The notes: a model not told the origin generated them from the letters alone. A stretch of 64,000 nucleotides of DNA from [Ruminococcus] torques ATCC 27756 (GCF_000153925.1 NZ_DS264345.1:124001-188000); one strand, 5' to 3'. Positions 29,960 to 39,048 are shown, counted from the stretch's first letter. Translations and numbers: made by a program.

Positions 29960-31290
29960 GTATAAAGAAAAAAATCCAGCAAAGCATGACTGTGATTTTG
30001 ACGGTAACTCTTGTGCTTGCTTATGTGATCCTTTCGGTTATCCTTTATAATCGGAATATGAATCTGCTTCAGACAGAAGTAAAACAGGAAGCGGCATATA
30101 TTCGTGAAGCGATCAATTTGTCTGACAGCGATTATATGAAACAGATGGATAATGTTGTGGAAAGCACAAGGGTGACGCAGATCAAAGCAGACGGAACGGT
30201 TCTCTATGATTCACGCAGAGATGCAGACATCCTTAAAAACCACGGAAACCGAAAAGAAGTCAGAGAAGCTCTTTCTAAAGGAGAAGGGGCAGACGTAAGA
30301 AAGTCAGAAACGGTAGGGAAGGATATGTATTATTATGCTCTTCTTCTCAACGACGGAACGGTGCTGCGCGTATCCAAGTCGATTGATAATCTGGCAAGTA
30401 CCGCAGTCAGTCTAATGCCGGTGATGGGAATTCTTGCCGTACTGACAATATTGTTCGCTTTCGCTTTGGCAAGATGGCAGACAAATCGATTGATCAAACC
30501 GATCAATGAACTTGATCTGGAACGTCCATTGGACAGTGATATTTATGAGGAATTAAGTCCTTTGCTGGAGGCGATGGACCGGCAGAACAGAGAAAAAGAA
30601 GCGGTTGCGAATATGAGGAAAGAGTTTTCCGCAAATGTATCTCACGAACTGAAAACGCCGCTTACGTCGATTTCCGGCTATGCGGAAATCATGAAAAACG
30701 GATTGGTCCGTCCGGAAGATATTTCCGGTTTTTCGGAACGCATCTACAAAGAGGCGCGCAGACTGATCACCCTGATCGAAGATATTATTAAATTATCAAA
30801 GCTTGATGAAGAATCTGTGGAATTGGAAAAAGAAGATGTGGATCTGTATGAACTGACGAGGGAGATTGTCAGTCGTCTTTCGCCGCAGGCGGCACAGAAA
30901 AATATTCGGATCGAACTTTCGGGAGAATCTGTTCATTATCATGGAATCCGGCAGATATTAGATGAAATGGTTTATAATGTCTGCGAAAATGCAGTAAAAT
31001 ATAACTATGAAAACGGAAAAGTTTCGGTTTGGGCGGGAAATACGTTGAATGGACCGAAAATCAGTGTGTCAGATACAGGTATAGGAATTCCGAAAGAACA
31101 TCAGGAACGCATATTTGAGCGGTTTTACCGAGTCGATAAAAGTCATTCAAAAGAGCGCGGAGGAACGGGACTCGGACTTTCGATCGTCAAGCACGGAGCG
31201 CTTCTGCATGGGGCGAAGGTCAGTGTGGAAAGTGAAGAAGGAAGAGGAACGAAGATCAGTATGCAGTTTCCGCGAATTTGTCAGAAATAA
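29956..31290 (+). CDS. PhoR-like membrane sensor histidine kinase
   Basis: A 444-residue kinase with a transmembrane segment at about 12-34, an extracytoplasmic domain of about 110 residues, a second segment at about 153-172, the H-box FSANVSHELKTPLTS near residue 227, an N-box in YNVCENAVKY, and G boxes in SDTGIGIPKEHQ and GGTGLGLSIVKHG. It is the partner of the preceding regulator, overlapping it by 4 bases. The context with phoU supports phosphate sensing, but the sensor domain itself does not identify the signal. Confidence 0.93.
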   Translation: MSIKKKIQQSMTVILTVTLVLAYVILSVILYNRNMNLLQTEVKQEAAYIREAINLSDSDYMKQMDNVVESTRVTQIKADGTVLYDSRRDADILKNHGNRKEVREALSKGEGADVRKSETVGKDMYYYALLLNDGTVLRVSKSIDNLASTAVSLMPVMGILAVLTILFAFALARWQTNRLIKPINELDLERPLDSDIYEELSPLLEAMDRQNREKEAVANMRKEFSANVSHELKTPLTSISGYAEIMKNGLVRPEDISGFSERIYKEARRLITLIEDIIKLSKLDEESVELEKEDVDLYELTREIVSRLSPQAAQKNIRIELSGESVHYHGIRQILDEMVYNVCENAVKYNYENGKVSVWAGNTLNGPKISVSDTGIGIPKEHQERIFERFYRVDKSHSKERGGTGLGLSIVKHGALLHGAKVSVESEEGRGTKISMQFPRICQK

Positions 31291-31313
31291 ATAGGAACAC
31301 CGATAAAACATAA

Positions 31314-31338
31314 AGGGTCTGGTATCAGGCTCTTTTTT
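31314..31338 (+). terminator. Intrinsic terminator after the phoU-kinase operon
   Basis: AGGGTCTG (31314-31321) pairs with CAGGCTCT (31326-31333) with two G-U pairs around a four-base loop, followed by TTTTTTGTTCT. Confidence 0.8.
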
Positions 31339-31388
31339 GTTCTCTTAAGAAGCTTGAAAAATCCATCAGAAAAAGTTTAATTAAAAGT

Positions 31389-31416
31389 TTGAAAAATTAT
31401 AAGATTGTGCTATTAT
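31389..31416 (+). promoter_or_regulatory. Promoter upstream of the GntR-clpC genes
   Basis: TTGAAA at 31389-31394 is followed after 16 bases by TATTAT at 31411-31416, 30 bases before the GntR ATG. No CtsR-like heptad repeat was seen here. Confidence 0.55.
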
Positions 31417-31446
31417 ACATATAACAAATTCCGAAAGGAGAAAGAT

Positions 31447-31815
31447 ATGATCATAGAAGTTGATTTTAACAGTGATGAAGCGATTTATATTCAGCTTTGT
31501 AATCAGATCATCATGGGGATCGCTACATCGGTCATTCATGAAGGAGATTCACTTCCGTCGGTGCGGCGTCTTGCGGATACGATCGGCGTCAACATGCACA
31601 CGGTAAACAAAGCATATAGTGTACTGAAGCGGGAAGGCTATATCAGTCTTGACAAGCGAAGAGGAGCTGTAATTTCTCTTGATATTGATAAGTTAGAGGA
31701 ACTGCAGGTGATGAAAAGACAGCTTCAGATCGTTCTTGCAAGAGGCTGTTGTAAAAATATTTCGAGGCAGGAAGTGCATGAACTGGTAGATGAGATATTC
31801 GATGATTATGAATAA
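31447..31815 (+). CDS. Short GntR-family transcriptional regulator (YtrA type)
   Basis: A 122-residue regulator with an N-terminal winged helix (AIYIQLCNQI, then DSLPSVRRLADTIGVNMHTVNKAYSVLKREGYI) and only a short C-terminal helical tail of about 45 residues, as in the YtrA subfamily, which lacks a ligand-binding domain. The ATG at 31447 has AAAGGAG 7 bases upstream; a longer reading from 31405 overlaps the promoter and is rejected. It precedes clpC by 46 bases with no terminator between, so it probably shares the transcript and could regulate it. CtsR usually occupies this position in Firmicutes. Confidence 0.88.
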   Translation: MIIEVDFNSDEAIYIQLCNQIIMGIATSVIHEGDSLPSVRRLADTIGVNMHTVNKAYSVLKREGYISLDKRRGAVISLDIDKLEELQVMKRQLQIVLARGCCKNISRQEVHELVDEIFDDYE

Positions 31816-31861
31816 TTTGTTTTAGCAGATTTGAAAGCAAAATAACCGACAGGAGGAACTT

Positions 31862-34306
31862 ATGCATATTTCATATACAAAACAGGCGGCAAATGCAGTC
31901 AGATATGCTGCGAAGAAAGCAAAGGAGATGAAGCATCCTTACATAGGTACGGAACATCTGCTTCTCGGACTGCGGGAGGAGTTTTCGGGGGTTGCGGGAC
32001 AGGTGCTTGCGCAAAACGGCGTTGAGACAGAAAAGATCATGCAGCTTATGGATGAACTGATCGCTCCCCGGGAGGAGATGCCCGCATCGCAGAAACCGAA
32101 AGAAAGTCCAAGGCTTCGCTATATCCTCGCGAACAGTGAGAAGGAAGCGCATCGTCTCCGTACAGCCGAGGTCGGAACGGAGCACTTGCTTTTGTCGATG
32201 ATACGGGATGTGGACTGCGTCGCCGCAAGAATTTTGATCACGCTGAATATCAGCCTTCAAAAACTTTTAAAAGATATTTTAAATGCATCGGGAGTCGATC
32301 CGAAAGATTATCAGGATGAACTTCAGGACGAGTCGAGAGGAAGCGGCTCTGTGATCGAGCAGTATTGTACAGATATGACGGCTCGGGCAGAGGAGGGAAA
32401 ACAAGATCCCGTTGTAGGCAGGGAAGAGGAGATGTATCGCCTTATGCAGGTGTTAAGCCGCAGGACGAAAAACAATCCCTGTCTGATCGGAGAGCCGGGA
32501 GTAGGAAAAACGGCGGTTGTGGAAGGTCTGGCGCAGCGTATCGCGGCAGGCGTTGTTCCGGAAAAAATGAAAGATAAGCGGATTTATACGCTTGATCTTC
32601 CGGGAATGATCGCAGGGTCTAAATACCGGGGTGAATTTGAAGAACGTATGAAAGGTCTGATCTCGGAAGTAGAGTCCAACGGAAATATTATTTTGTTTCT
32701 TGACGAGATCCACACAATGATCGGAGCGGGAGGAGCAGAAGGGGCGATCGATGCATCCGGCATCTTAAAACCGTCTCTTGCAAGAGGGGAACTTCAGTTG
32801 ATCGGAGCGACGACGATCACGGAATACCGGAAATATATCGAGAAAGATGCGGCTCTGGAGCGGCGTTTTCAGCCGGTATCGGTAGAAGAACCTTCGAAAG
32901 AACAGTGTCTTGAGATATTGAAAGGGTTGAAAGGAAGATACGAATCGCATCATAAGGTGCTGATTAGAGACGAGGCGCTGGAAGCGGCAGTTTCGATGTC
33001 CGAGCGGTACATTACGGATCGTAACCTTCCCGATAAAGCAATAGATGTGCTTGACGAGTCATGTTCAAAAGTCAGTCTGAAAGGATATAAAGTACCGGAA
33101 AACCTGACGGCTTTGGATCTTCGCCTGAAAGAACTGGAAAAGCAAAAAGAAGAGAGTATTAAAAACGGTTGTTTTGAAGAGGCTTCGCTTTTACAGAAAG
33201 AGCAGGAGGAGGCAGAGAAAAAATCGGAGCAGCTAAAAAAACGTTTTCAGAAAAAAACATCTTCTTCTCAGCCGGAAGTGACAGAAGAAGATATAGCGGA
33301 AGTTGTTTCCGCATGGACAAAGATCCCGGTTCAAAAACTTGCGGAAAGCGATACGGATCGTCTTAAGAAACTGGAAAGTGTCCTCCACCAGAGGGTCATC
33401 GGTCAGGAGGAAGCTGTGAAAGCAGTTGCCCGTGCGGTAAAGAGGGGGCGTGTAGGATTGAAAGACCCGAAACGCCCGATCGGTTCGTTTCTGTTTTTAG
33501 GACCTACAGGCGTCGGAAAAACAGAGTTGTCGAAAGCGCTTGCCGAAGCGATGTTCGGCAATGAAGAATCGATGATCCGTGTTGATATGTCCGAATATAT
33601 GGAGAAACATTCCGTCTCTAAAATGATCGGATCTCCGCCGGGATATGTCGGACATGAAGAAGGCGGTCAGCTCAGCGATCAGGTGCGTACACATCCTTAT
33701 TCGGTACTTTTGTTTGATGAGATCGAAAAGGCGCATCCCGATGTGTTTAATATTCTTTTGCAAGTATTGGACGACGGACATATTACGGACTCCAAAGGGC
33801 GGAAGATAGATTTTTCCAATACCGTTATCATTATGACATCAAACGCGGGAGCAAAAGCGATCATAGAACCTAAGAAGCTTGGATTTGCGGCAAAAGATGA
33901 TCCTGCAGGCGATTATAAGCGTATGAAACAAAACGTGATGGATGAAGTAAAACAGATCTTTAGACCGGAGTTTTTAAACCGTATTGATGAGATCATCGTA
34001 TTCCATGCTCTCGAGAAAACGCATATGAAAAAGATTGTTACGCTTATGTGCCGGGATTTTACAAAAAGGATCGAAGATCAGATGGATATCCGCCTGACTT
34101 TACGGGAGTCGGCAAAAGCGCTTATTGCGGAAAAAGGAACGGATGCAAAATATGGCGCAAGACCTCTTCGCCGCGCTCTGCAGACAGAATTGGAAGACAA
34201 ACTTGCGGAAGCGATCCTGAACGGAGAAGTGAAGCGGGGAGACTGCATTGAGGCGGGAACTGTGAAAAAAGAGATTCGCTTCATTCGGAAAGAAGATCGT
34301 TTATAG
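31862..34306 (+). CDS. clpC: ClpC-type AAA+ unfoldase of the Clp protease
   Basis: An 814-residue two-ring AAA+ unfoldase that feeds proteins to ClpP. Two Clp N-repeats (residues 1-145), first ATPase ring with GEPGVGKTAVVEG and DEIHTMIGAG, a middle domain with a UVR-like segment (QKEESIKNGCFEEASLLQKEQ cut short here as KEESIKNGCFEEASLL), and second ring with GPTGVGKTELSKA. An arginine-finger RPEFLNRIDE and a C-terminal degradation domain complete the protein. AGGAGG is 7 bases before the ATG. The mcsA-mcsB genes usual in this neighbourhood are missing. radA lies two genes downstream, a conserved linkage. Confidence 0.94.
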   Translation: MHISYTKQAANAVRYAAKKAKEMKHPYIGTEHLLLGLREEFSGVAGQVLAQNGVETEKIMQLMDELIAPREEMPASQKPKESPRLRYILANSEKEAHRLRTAEVGTEHLLLSMIRDVDCVAARILITLNISLQKLLKDILNASGVDPKDYQDELQDESRGSGSVIEQYCTDMTARAEEGKQDPVVGREEEMYRLMQVLSRRTKNNPCLIGEPGVGKTAVVEGLAQRIAAGVVPEKMKDKRIYTLDLPGMIAGSKYRGEFEERMKGLISEVESNGNIILFLDEIHTMIGAGGAEGAIDASGILKPSLARGELQLIGATTITEYRKYIEKDAALERRFQPVSVEEPSKEQCLEILKGLKGRYESHHKVLIRDEALEAAVSMSERYITDRNLPDKAIDVLDESCSKVSLKGYKVPENLTALDLRLKELEKQKEESIKNGCFEEASLLQKEQEEAEKKSEQLKKRFQKKTSSSQPEVTEEDIAEVVSAWTKIPVQKLAESDTDRLKKLESVLHQRVIGQEEAVKAVARAVKRGRVGLKDPKRPIGSFLFLGPTGVGKTELSKALAEAMFGNEESMIRVDMSEYMEKHSVSKMIGSPPGYVGHEEGGQLSDQVRTHPYSVLLFDEIEKAHPDVFNILLQVLDDGHITDSKGRKIDFSNTVIIMTSNAGAKAIIEPKKLGFAAKDDPAGDYKRMKQNVMDEVKQIFRPEFLNRIDEIIVFHALEKTHMKKIVTLMCRDFTKRIEDQMDIRLTLRESAKALIAEKGTDAKYGARPLRRALQTELEDKLAEAILNGEVKRGDCIEAGTVKKEIRFIRKEDRL

Positions 34307-34428
34307 GAGTAGAAAAATCAAATATTTTATATTATAATGGTACAAAGGTCAAAGGAATGCGAAAGACAATGATTTACACAAAACATATCCTGTGATCACA
34401 TTGTGAAATACTTAGGAGGAAAATGAAG

Positions 34429-34842
34429 ATGGCAGCAGTGAAGGAATTATTGCGCGCGGAGAATGACGGAAGTCTCAGTTTCGGAGACTACACTCTTTCG
34501 GAAAAAACGAAGAAAGATAATTATGAATTTGAAGGTGATATTTATAAAGTAAAAACCTTTTCGGAAATTACAAAACTTGAGAGGAACGGAATGTTCGTTT
34601 ATGAATCTGTTCCGGGAAGCGCAGTGGAAGGTTTTAAAGAGACGGATTCAGAAGTTGCGTTTTCTGTTTCCGCAAAGGGAGACGTTCAGTTTACTTTGGA
34701 ATTAGAGCCGGAATGTGAGTATGAAGTATTTATTGACGGCGAGTCCGCAGGAAAGATGCGTACGAATTTAAGTGGAAAACTCAGTGTCAGCGTGGAACTT
34801 TCAGAAGGACAGGAAGCGACAATGAGAGTTGTAAAATGTTAA
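34429..34842 (+). CDS. Conserved hypothetical protein, beta-rich
   Basis: A 137-residue cytoplasmic protein that I do not recognise with confidence. It has no signal peptide or membrane segment. It begins with a helix (AAVKELLRAENDGSLSFGDY) and continues with alternating beta strands, ending with a Gly-rich pair of strands like a carbohydrate-binding or immunoglobulin-like sandwich. AGGAGG at 34414-34419 is 9 bases before this ATG; an ATG at 34423 is too close to it. It is between clpC and radA and is followed by a strong terminator. Similar proteins in Lachnospiraceae are annotated loosely as endosialidase-like, which the sequence does not support. Confidence 0.75.
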   Translation: MAAVKELLRAENDGSLSFGDYTLSEKTKKDNYEFEGDIYKVKTFSEITKLERNGMFVYESVPGSAVEGFKETDSEVAFSVSAKGDVQFTLELEPECEYEVFIDGESAGKMRTNLSGKLSVSVELSEGQEATMRVVKC

Positions 34843-34881
34843 TATATTAACTGAAAAGTTTACAAATACTTAAATTGATTT

Positions 34882-34910
34882 CGGGGTGGATGCTATATCC
34901 ACCCCGTTTG
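34882..34910 (+). terminator. Intrinsic terminator after the clpC operon
   Basis: CGGGGTGGAT (34882-34891) and ATCCACCCCG (34897-34906) form a perfect 10-base-pair stem with a five-base loop, followed by TTTG. Confidence 0.85.
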
Positions 34911-35015
34911 TCTGTAGGCAGATCTTATGCTGAGAGGCGTTTAGAATCTGTCTTTTAAGATGGATGTGTCAAATCTGATTGTTTAATGAGTGTTTGATTT
35001 TGAGAAGGAGAATGA

Positions 35016-36392
35016 ATGGCAAAAGGAAAGAAAAGTGTGTTTTTCTGTCAGAATTGCGGGCATGAAGAGGCAAAATGGCTCGGTCAGTGTCCGGGATGCG
35101 GGGAGTGGAATACATTTGTAGAGGAAAAGATCGGCAGCGGTGTGACGAAAGGCAGTACACAGGGAGCAAAAGCTGTTCGCGAGCTTGTCAGAGAAGCGAA
35201 AGTGATCCCGCTTAACGATGTAACGGCTGAAGATGACGTGCGGTGCGCTACAGGCATCAAAGAATTAGACCGCGTGCTCGGAGGAGGGATCGTTCCGGGA
35301 TCGCTTGTGCTTGTCGGCGGCGATCCCGGTATCGGAAAGTCTACTTTGCTGCTTCAAGTGTGCAGGATTCTGGCCGATAAAAAGAAAGTTTTATACATTT
35401 CGGGAGAAGAATCGCAGACGCAGATCAAACTAAGGGCAAACCGTATGGGAAACTTTGCGGACGGATTGTTTCTTTTATGTGAGACGAATCTGGAGATCAT
35501 AAGAGGAATTCTTGAAAAAGAGCGTCCCGAACTTGTTGTCATTGACTCTATTCAGACGATGTACAGCGAAGAAGTTTCATCCGCTCCCGGAAGTGTGTCG
35601 CAAGTAAGAGAATCGACGAATGTATTTATGCAGCTTGCAAAAGGATTATGTATTCCGATTTTCATTGTCGGACATGTGACGAAAGAAGGAACGGTAGCAG
35701 GTCCGCGTGTCTTGGAACATATGGTTGATACAGTGCTTTATTTTGAAGGAGACAGACACGCTTCTTACAGAATTTTACGCGCTGTGAAGAATCGTTTCGG
35801 ATCGACGAATGAGATCGGCGTGTTTGAGATGCGGCAGAGCGGACTTGAGGAAGTGGAAAATCCTTCGGAATATATGTTGAGCGGCAGACCGGAACAGTCT
35901 GCGGGATCGGTCGTTGCATGTTCTATGGAAGGAACTCGGCCTATTTTGATCGAGATACAGGCGCTTGTATGCAGGAGTAATTTCGGGATGCCGAGGCGTA
36001 CGGCTGCCGGAACGGATTATAACAGAGTGAATCTTCTTATGGCAGTGTTGGAAAAACGTCTCGGAATGGCGCTGTCTAATTCGGATGCGTATGTCAATAT
36101 CGCCGGAGGAATCAGAATGAACGAGCCGGCGATCGATCTTGGTATTGTTATGGCGCTTGTTTCAAGTTACAGAAACCGCCCGGTTGATGAAAAGACGATC
36201 GTGTTCGGGGAAGTCGGACTAAGCGGAGAAGTCCGCGCGGTCAATATGCCCGAACAAAGAGTCGCAGAGGCGAAAAAGCTGGGATTCGAGACGTGTATTC
36301 TTCCGCAGGTGTGCATGAAAATGGTAAAAGATATCAAAGGAATTCGACTCATCGGGGTAAAAAGCGTAAACGAGGCGGTCGGGATGATATAA
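35016..36392 (+). CDS. radA: DNA repair protein RadA/Sms
   Basis: A 458-residue recombination ATPase that promotes branch migration. The N-terminal zinc finger has CQNCG and CPGCG; the RecA-like core has Walker A GGDPGIGKST near residue 98, the RadA-specific KNRFGSTNEIGVFEM motif, and a C-terminal Lon-protease-like domain with NIAGGIRMNEPAIDL lacking protease residues. Length is typical. The upstream terminator at 34882-34910 suggests a separate transcript. A palindromic repeat begins 6 bases after its stop. Confidence 0.96.
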   Translation: MAKGKKSVFFCQNCGHEEAKWLGQCPGCGEWNTFVEEKIGSGVTKGSTQGAKAVRELVREAKVIPLNDVTAEDDVRCATGIKELDRVLGGGIVPGSLVLVGGDPGIGKSTLLLQVCRILADKKKVLYISGEESQTQIKLRANRMGNFADGLFLLCETNLEIIRGILEKERPELVVIDSIQTMYSEEVSSAPGSVSQVRESTNVFMQLAKGLCIPIFIVGHVTKEGTVAGPRVLEHMVDTVLYFEGDRHASYRILRAVKNRFGSTNEIGVFEMRQSGLEEVENPSEYMLSGRPEQSAGSVVACSMEGTRPILIEIQALVCRSNFGMPRRTAAGTDYNRVNLLMAVLEKRLGMALSNSDAYVNIAGGIRMNEPAIDLGIVMALVSSYRNRPVDEKTIVFGEVGLSGEVRAVNMPEQRVAEAKKLGFETCILPQVCMKMVKDIKGIRLIGVKSVNEAVGMI

Positions 36393-36397
36393 GCGCC

Positions 36398-36476
36398 TGT
36401 TCATGAGTAAACCGCTGACGTTAGCTGCGATAAGCACGCAGCGCGGTTTTAGGAATGGCGCGGGCTGAACTGTTAT
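36398..36476 (-). repeat. Dispersed palindromic intergenic repeat A, copy 1
   Basis: About 80 bases whose reverse complement aligns without gaps to 40222-40303 at roughly 80% identity (my count is 16 differences in 82). Each copy folds on itself: in this one TGTTCA/TGAAC at the ends, AAACCGC/GCGGTTT inside, and GCTGCG/CGCAGC at the tip. Both copies begin within a few bases of a stop codon, radA here. Confidence 0.8.
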
Positions 36477-36509
36477 GGCCTGAATTTTTTGAATGGAAAA
36501 AATATGCGG

Positions 36510-36538
36510 TTGTAAAAATAGTATAAGTAGAGTATAAT
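36510..36538 (+). promoter_or_regulatory. Promoter of the 6S RNA
   Basis: TTGTAA at 36510-36515, a 17-base spacer, and consensus TATAAT at 36533-36538. The start is expected near 36545, matching the 5' side of the 6S closing stem. Confidence 0.8.
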
Positions 36539-36544
36539 AGCAGT

Positions 36545-36774
36545 AAGTTAAAAGAGAAATAACCTGAGATGTGCGATAACCTTGTTATTTTGAACCTACA
36601 TTAGTTTAAACGGGATTCCTATATTTCTGTAATATGTCAGGCCTCCGACAGCAGTGGACGACAGAAAAGCAGATGCGGTTGCCCACCTAGCCGTGGCTAG
36701 GACTCAAAATACAGGGAACGGCATTTTGGGGAGTTACAAAAGATAAAGGCGGCCGTCCTGTACGACCGCTTTTT
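36545..36774 (+). ncRNA. ssrS: 6S RNA
   Basis: A non-coding transcript that mimics an open promoter and sequesters vegetative RNA polymerase. The 5' side has CCTGAGATGTGCG, close to the E. coli 6S 5' segment CTGAGATGTTCG, and pairs over nine positions (36563-36571 with 36722-36730, wobbles included). Inner blocks resemble the Clostridia 6S consensus as I remember it: CCTTGTTATTTTGAACC, GTCAGGCCTCC, GGACGACAGAAAAGC, GCCCACCT and GGGAACGGCAT. It has its own near-consensus promoter and terminator, and no open reading frame spans it. The exact 5' and 3' ends are inferred; the mature RNA may stop near 36735. Confidence 0.8.
36748..36774 (+). terminator. Intrinsic terminator of the 6S RNA gene
   Basis: GCGGCCGT (36749-36756) pairs with ACGACCGC (36762-36769) with one mismatch, followed by TTTTT. 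Confidence 0.75.
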
Positions 36775-36779
36775 GCAAT

Positions 36780-36832
36780 GGCGATAAGTCGAAGTTTGGG
36801 TTTGCCCCGGAGCTTGGCAGCCGTTTACAATC
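36780..36832 (+). repeat. Intergenic repeat B, copy 1 (post-terminator)
   Basis: A roughly 50-base block beginning GCGATAAGTCGAAG and containing TTGCC, GGAGCTTGGC, CCG and TTTACAATC. It resembles 60362-60410, allowing a one-base gap, at about 70% identity by eye. Both copies directly follow a terminator T tract and each contains a short near-palindrome around AGCTTGGC or AGATCTTGGC. Confidence 0.5.
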
Positions 36833-36895
36833 CCGGTACGAGCCTTTGGTGATTCCGGTGATTCAAATGAAATTAAATGGAATTATGATGTGAAT

Positions 36896-37773
36896 ATGAA
36901 AAAAAGTGGGAAAAGATAAAAAGTCAGATATTTAAAGTTATTATAACGATAAATTCTCATCACACAGGCGCTTATGCAGCACAGGCGGCTTATTTTTTTG
37001 TGCTGTCTTTGATCCCCATATTTTTGCTTCTCTTGACGATGGTTCGCTTTACGCCGATAACGATGAGCGAAGTTATGACAGCGGTTTTGAAAGTATTTCC
37101 GGAAAGTGTTGCGCCCATGATACGTTCGATCGTATCTCAAGTATATTTTCAGTCAGGAACGATCGTTCCGGTTACGATTGTTGTAGCGCTTTGGTCAGCG
37201 GGGAAAGGCGTTCTGTCTGTCACATCGGGATTAAACAGCATCTGTGAGAATATGGAGACGCGTAATTATTTTTATCTGAGGATAAGAGCATCGTTTTATA
37301 CAGTTATATTCCTATTGGCTATCGTAAGCTCCCTTGTATTATCTGTATTCGGAAACAGGATCAGCGTGATGATATATGAGCACATTCCGTTTTTAAGCAA
37401 AGTTGTCGAATTTATTATTCGGATCAGGACGTTTGTTACATTTGTCGTGTTGACTGTTTTTTGGGATCTTGTGTACCGTTTTCTTCCGAACAGGAGAAAT
37501 ATGGCAAAGACAACTCTTCGCAAACAGCTTCCGGGAGCGGTGTTTACGGCATGCGGATGGCTGCTTTTGTCGTTCTTTTTTTCGGTATACCTTGATGTGT
37601 TTAAAGGCTTTACAAGTATGTACGGAAGTTTGACGACGATTATTTTGATCATGCTTTGGCTGTATGGATGTATGTACATTATATTGCTGGGCGGAGAGAT
37701 CAATGCGCTTCTGGAAAAATTTTTGCAGAAACGGGCAGGCAATTTGAAAAAGAAGAAAGAGAAAGAAGTATAA
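36896..37773 (+). CDS. BrkB/YihY family membrane protein with out-of-frame start
   Basis: A polytopic membrane protein of about 290 residues. The in-frame homology begins far upstream of the first usual start codon: from 36907 the translation reads WEKIKSQIFKVIITINSHHTG and then AYAAQAAYFFVLSLIPI, the typical N terminus. In that frame there is a TGA just upstream and no ATG, GTG or TTG before 37000. The nearest ATG (36896) is followed by seven A residues and is one base out of frame; eight A residues would give MKKKWEKIK and restore it. Five or six membrane segments follow, then GGEINALLEKF and a basic tail. Membrane role is unknown; the RNase BN name is a misannotation. Confidence 0.78.
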
Positions 37774-37819
37774 TCCCTCGGGCAAAAGCATAGTCTTTTG
37801 TTACGGGGGTGATTTATTA

Positions 37820-38977
37820 TTGATCTATGTTGTGGAAAAAGGAGATACGTTGTCCGGCATTGCGGTAAAATTTGGCGTGCCCGTTTGGAAGATCGTTTAT
37901 GATAATCAGCTAAAAGACAAAAATCAGATCGTGCCCGGGCAGGCGCTTCTTTTGTTGGAAGTTGATGAGGGGCAGGCAGAGGAAAGTACACAGCCTGAAT
38001 TGGCAAAAGGGAAAACGATCGGCGGATATGCTTATCCTTTTATAGATAAAGAAATTTTAGAACAGTCGTTTCCTGCGTTAAAAGAACTTCTTGTATTTTC
38101 TTATGGTTTTACATTTGAAGGGAATCTGGTTCCGCCTTTGCAAGACGATCTTTGGATGATAGAGACCGCATGGCGTCACGGAGCAAAACCGATCATGGTT
38201 CTTACGCCGTTTTCGGAAGGAGCTTTTAATAATCAGCTTGTAAAAGTGCTTACGGAAAATGTCGAGGTACAGGAAAGGCTTTTGGAACAGTTGACTGCTG
38301 AAGTAAGAAGGCGGGGCTTTGCGGGAGTCAATATTGATTTTGAATATGTTTTGCCTGAAAATAAAGTTCAGTATGCTGCGTTTATCGGGAAAATGAGAGA
38401 ACTTTTAAGACCGGAAGGATATACGGTATCTGTGGCAGTTCCGCCGAAGGTGTCAAACGAACAGAGAGGGCTTCTTGTAGAAGGGGCGGATTACAGACTG
38501 ATCGGGGAGAACGCGGATTACGTTTTTTTAATGACTTACGAGTGGGGGTATACGTACGGACCTCCGATGGCTGTCGCACCGCTTGATAAAGTACGTCAAG
38601 TTGTCGAGTATGCTCTTAGCCAGATCCCGGCGGAAAAATTGATTTTGGGGATACCAAACTATGGATATGACTGGCAGCTTCCTTATGAGAGAGGAGTTAC
38701 AAGGGCTCAGACGATCGGAAATGTGCAGGCAGTGGATCTTGCTGTTGAAAACGGCGCGTTGATCCGGTATGCGCAGACTGCCCAAAGTCCGTGGTTTACA
38801 TATAAGAAAAGCGGCATGGATCATGTTGTCTGGTTTGAAGACGTCAGAAGTATTCAGGCAAAATGGAAACTCGTTCAAGAGTTAGATCTGGCAGGAGCCT
38901 GGTATTGGAATTTGATGAGGAAATTTCGGGGCAACTGGCTGATGTTAGAGTCCCCGGATGCAGGAAGAAACACTTGA
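37820..38977 (+). CDS. LysM-domain GH18 enzyme, SleL/YaaH-like
   Basis: A 385-residue protein with one N-terminal LysM module (YVVEKGDTLSGIAVKFGV to about residue 45) and a GH18 barrel (about 65-375). The catalytic segment FAGVNIDFEYV carries the acidic Glu; LMTYEWGY and ILGIPNYGYDW are typical of spore cortex N-acetylglucosaminidases such as SleL/YaaH. There is no signal peptide, as in spore-coat-located members. The TTG start is supported by GGGGGTGAT at 37805-37813, near-perfect to the 16S 3' end. It suggests, but does not prove, that the organism sporulates. Confidence 0.87.
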   Translation: MIYVVEKGDTLSGIAVKFGVPVWKIVYDNQLKDKNQIVPGQALLLLEVDEGQAEESTQPELAKGKTIGGYAYPFIDKEILEQSFPALKELLVFSYGFTFEGNLVPPLQDDLWMIETAWRHGAKPIMVLTPFSEGAFNNQLVKVLTENVEVQERLLEQLTAEVRRRGFAGVNIDFEYVLPENKVQYAAFIGKMRELLRPEGYTVSVAVPPKVSNEQRGLLVEGADYRLIGENADYVFLMTYEWGYTYGPPMAVAPLDKVRQVVEYALSQIPAEKLILGIPNYGYDWQLPYERGVTRAQTIGNVQAVDLAVENGALIRYAQTAQSPWFTYKKSGMDHVVWFEDVRSIQAKWKLVQELDLAGAWYWNLMRKFRGNWLMLESPDAGRNT

Positions 38978-39048
38978 CATGAAGCAGGGGGAAAGGAGTA
39001 TGATATCAAGAGAAGATAATGAGATAAATGAAAAGGAGACGATGTGAT

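Noticed and set aside
37296-38006. A 236-residue minus-strand frame across the YihY and LysM genes
   Set aside because: Overlaps two well-supported genes antisense, with no start signal.
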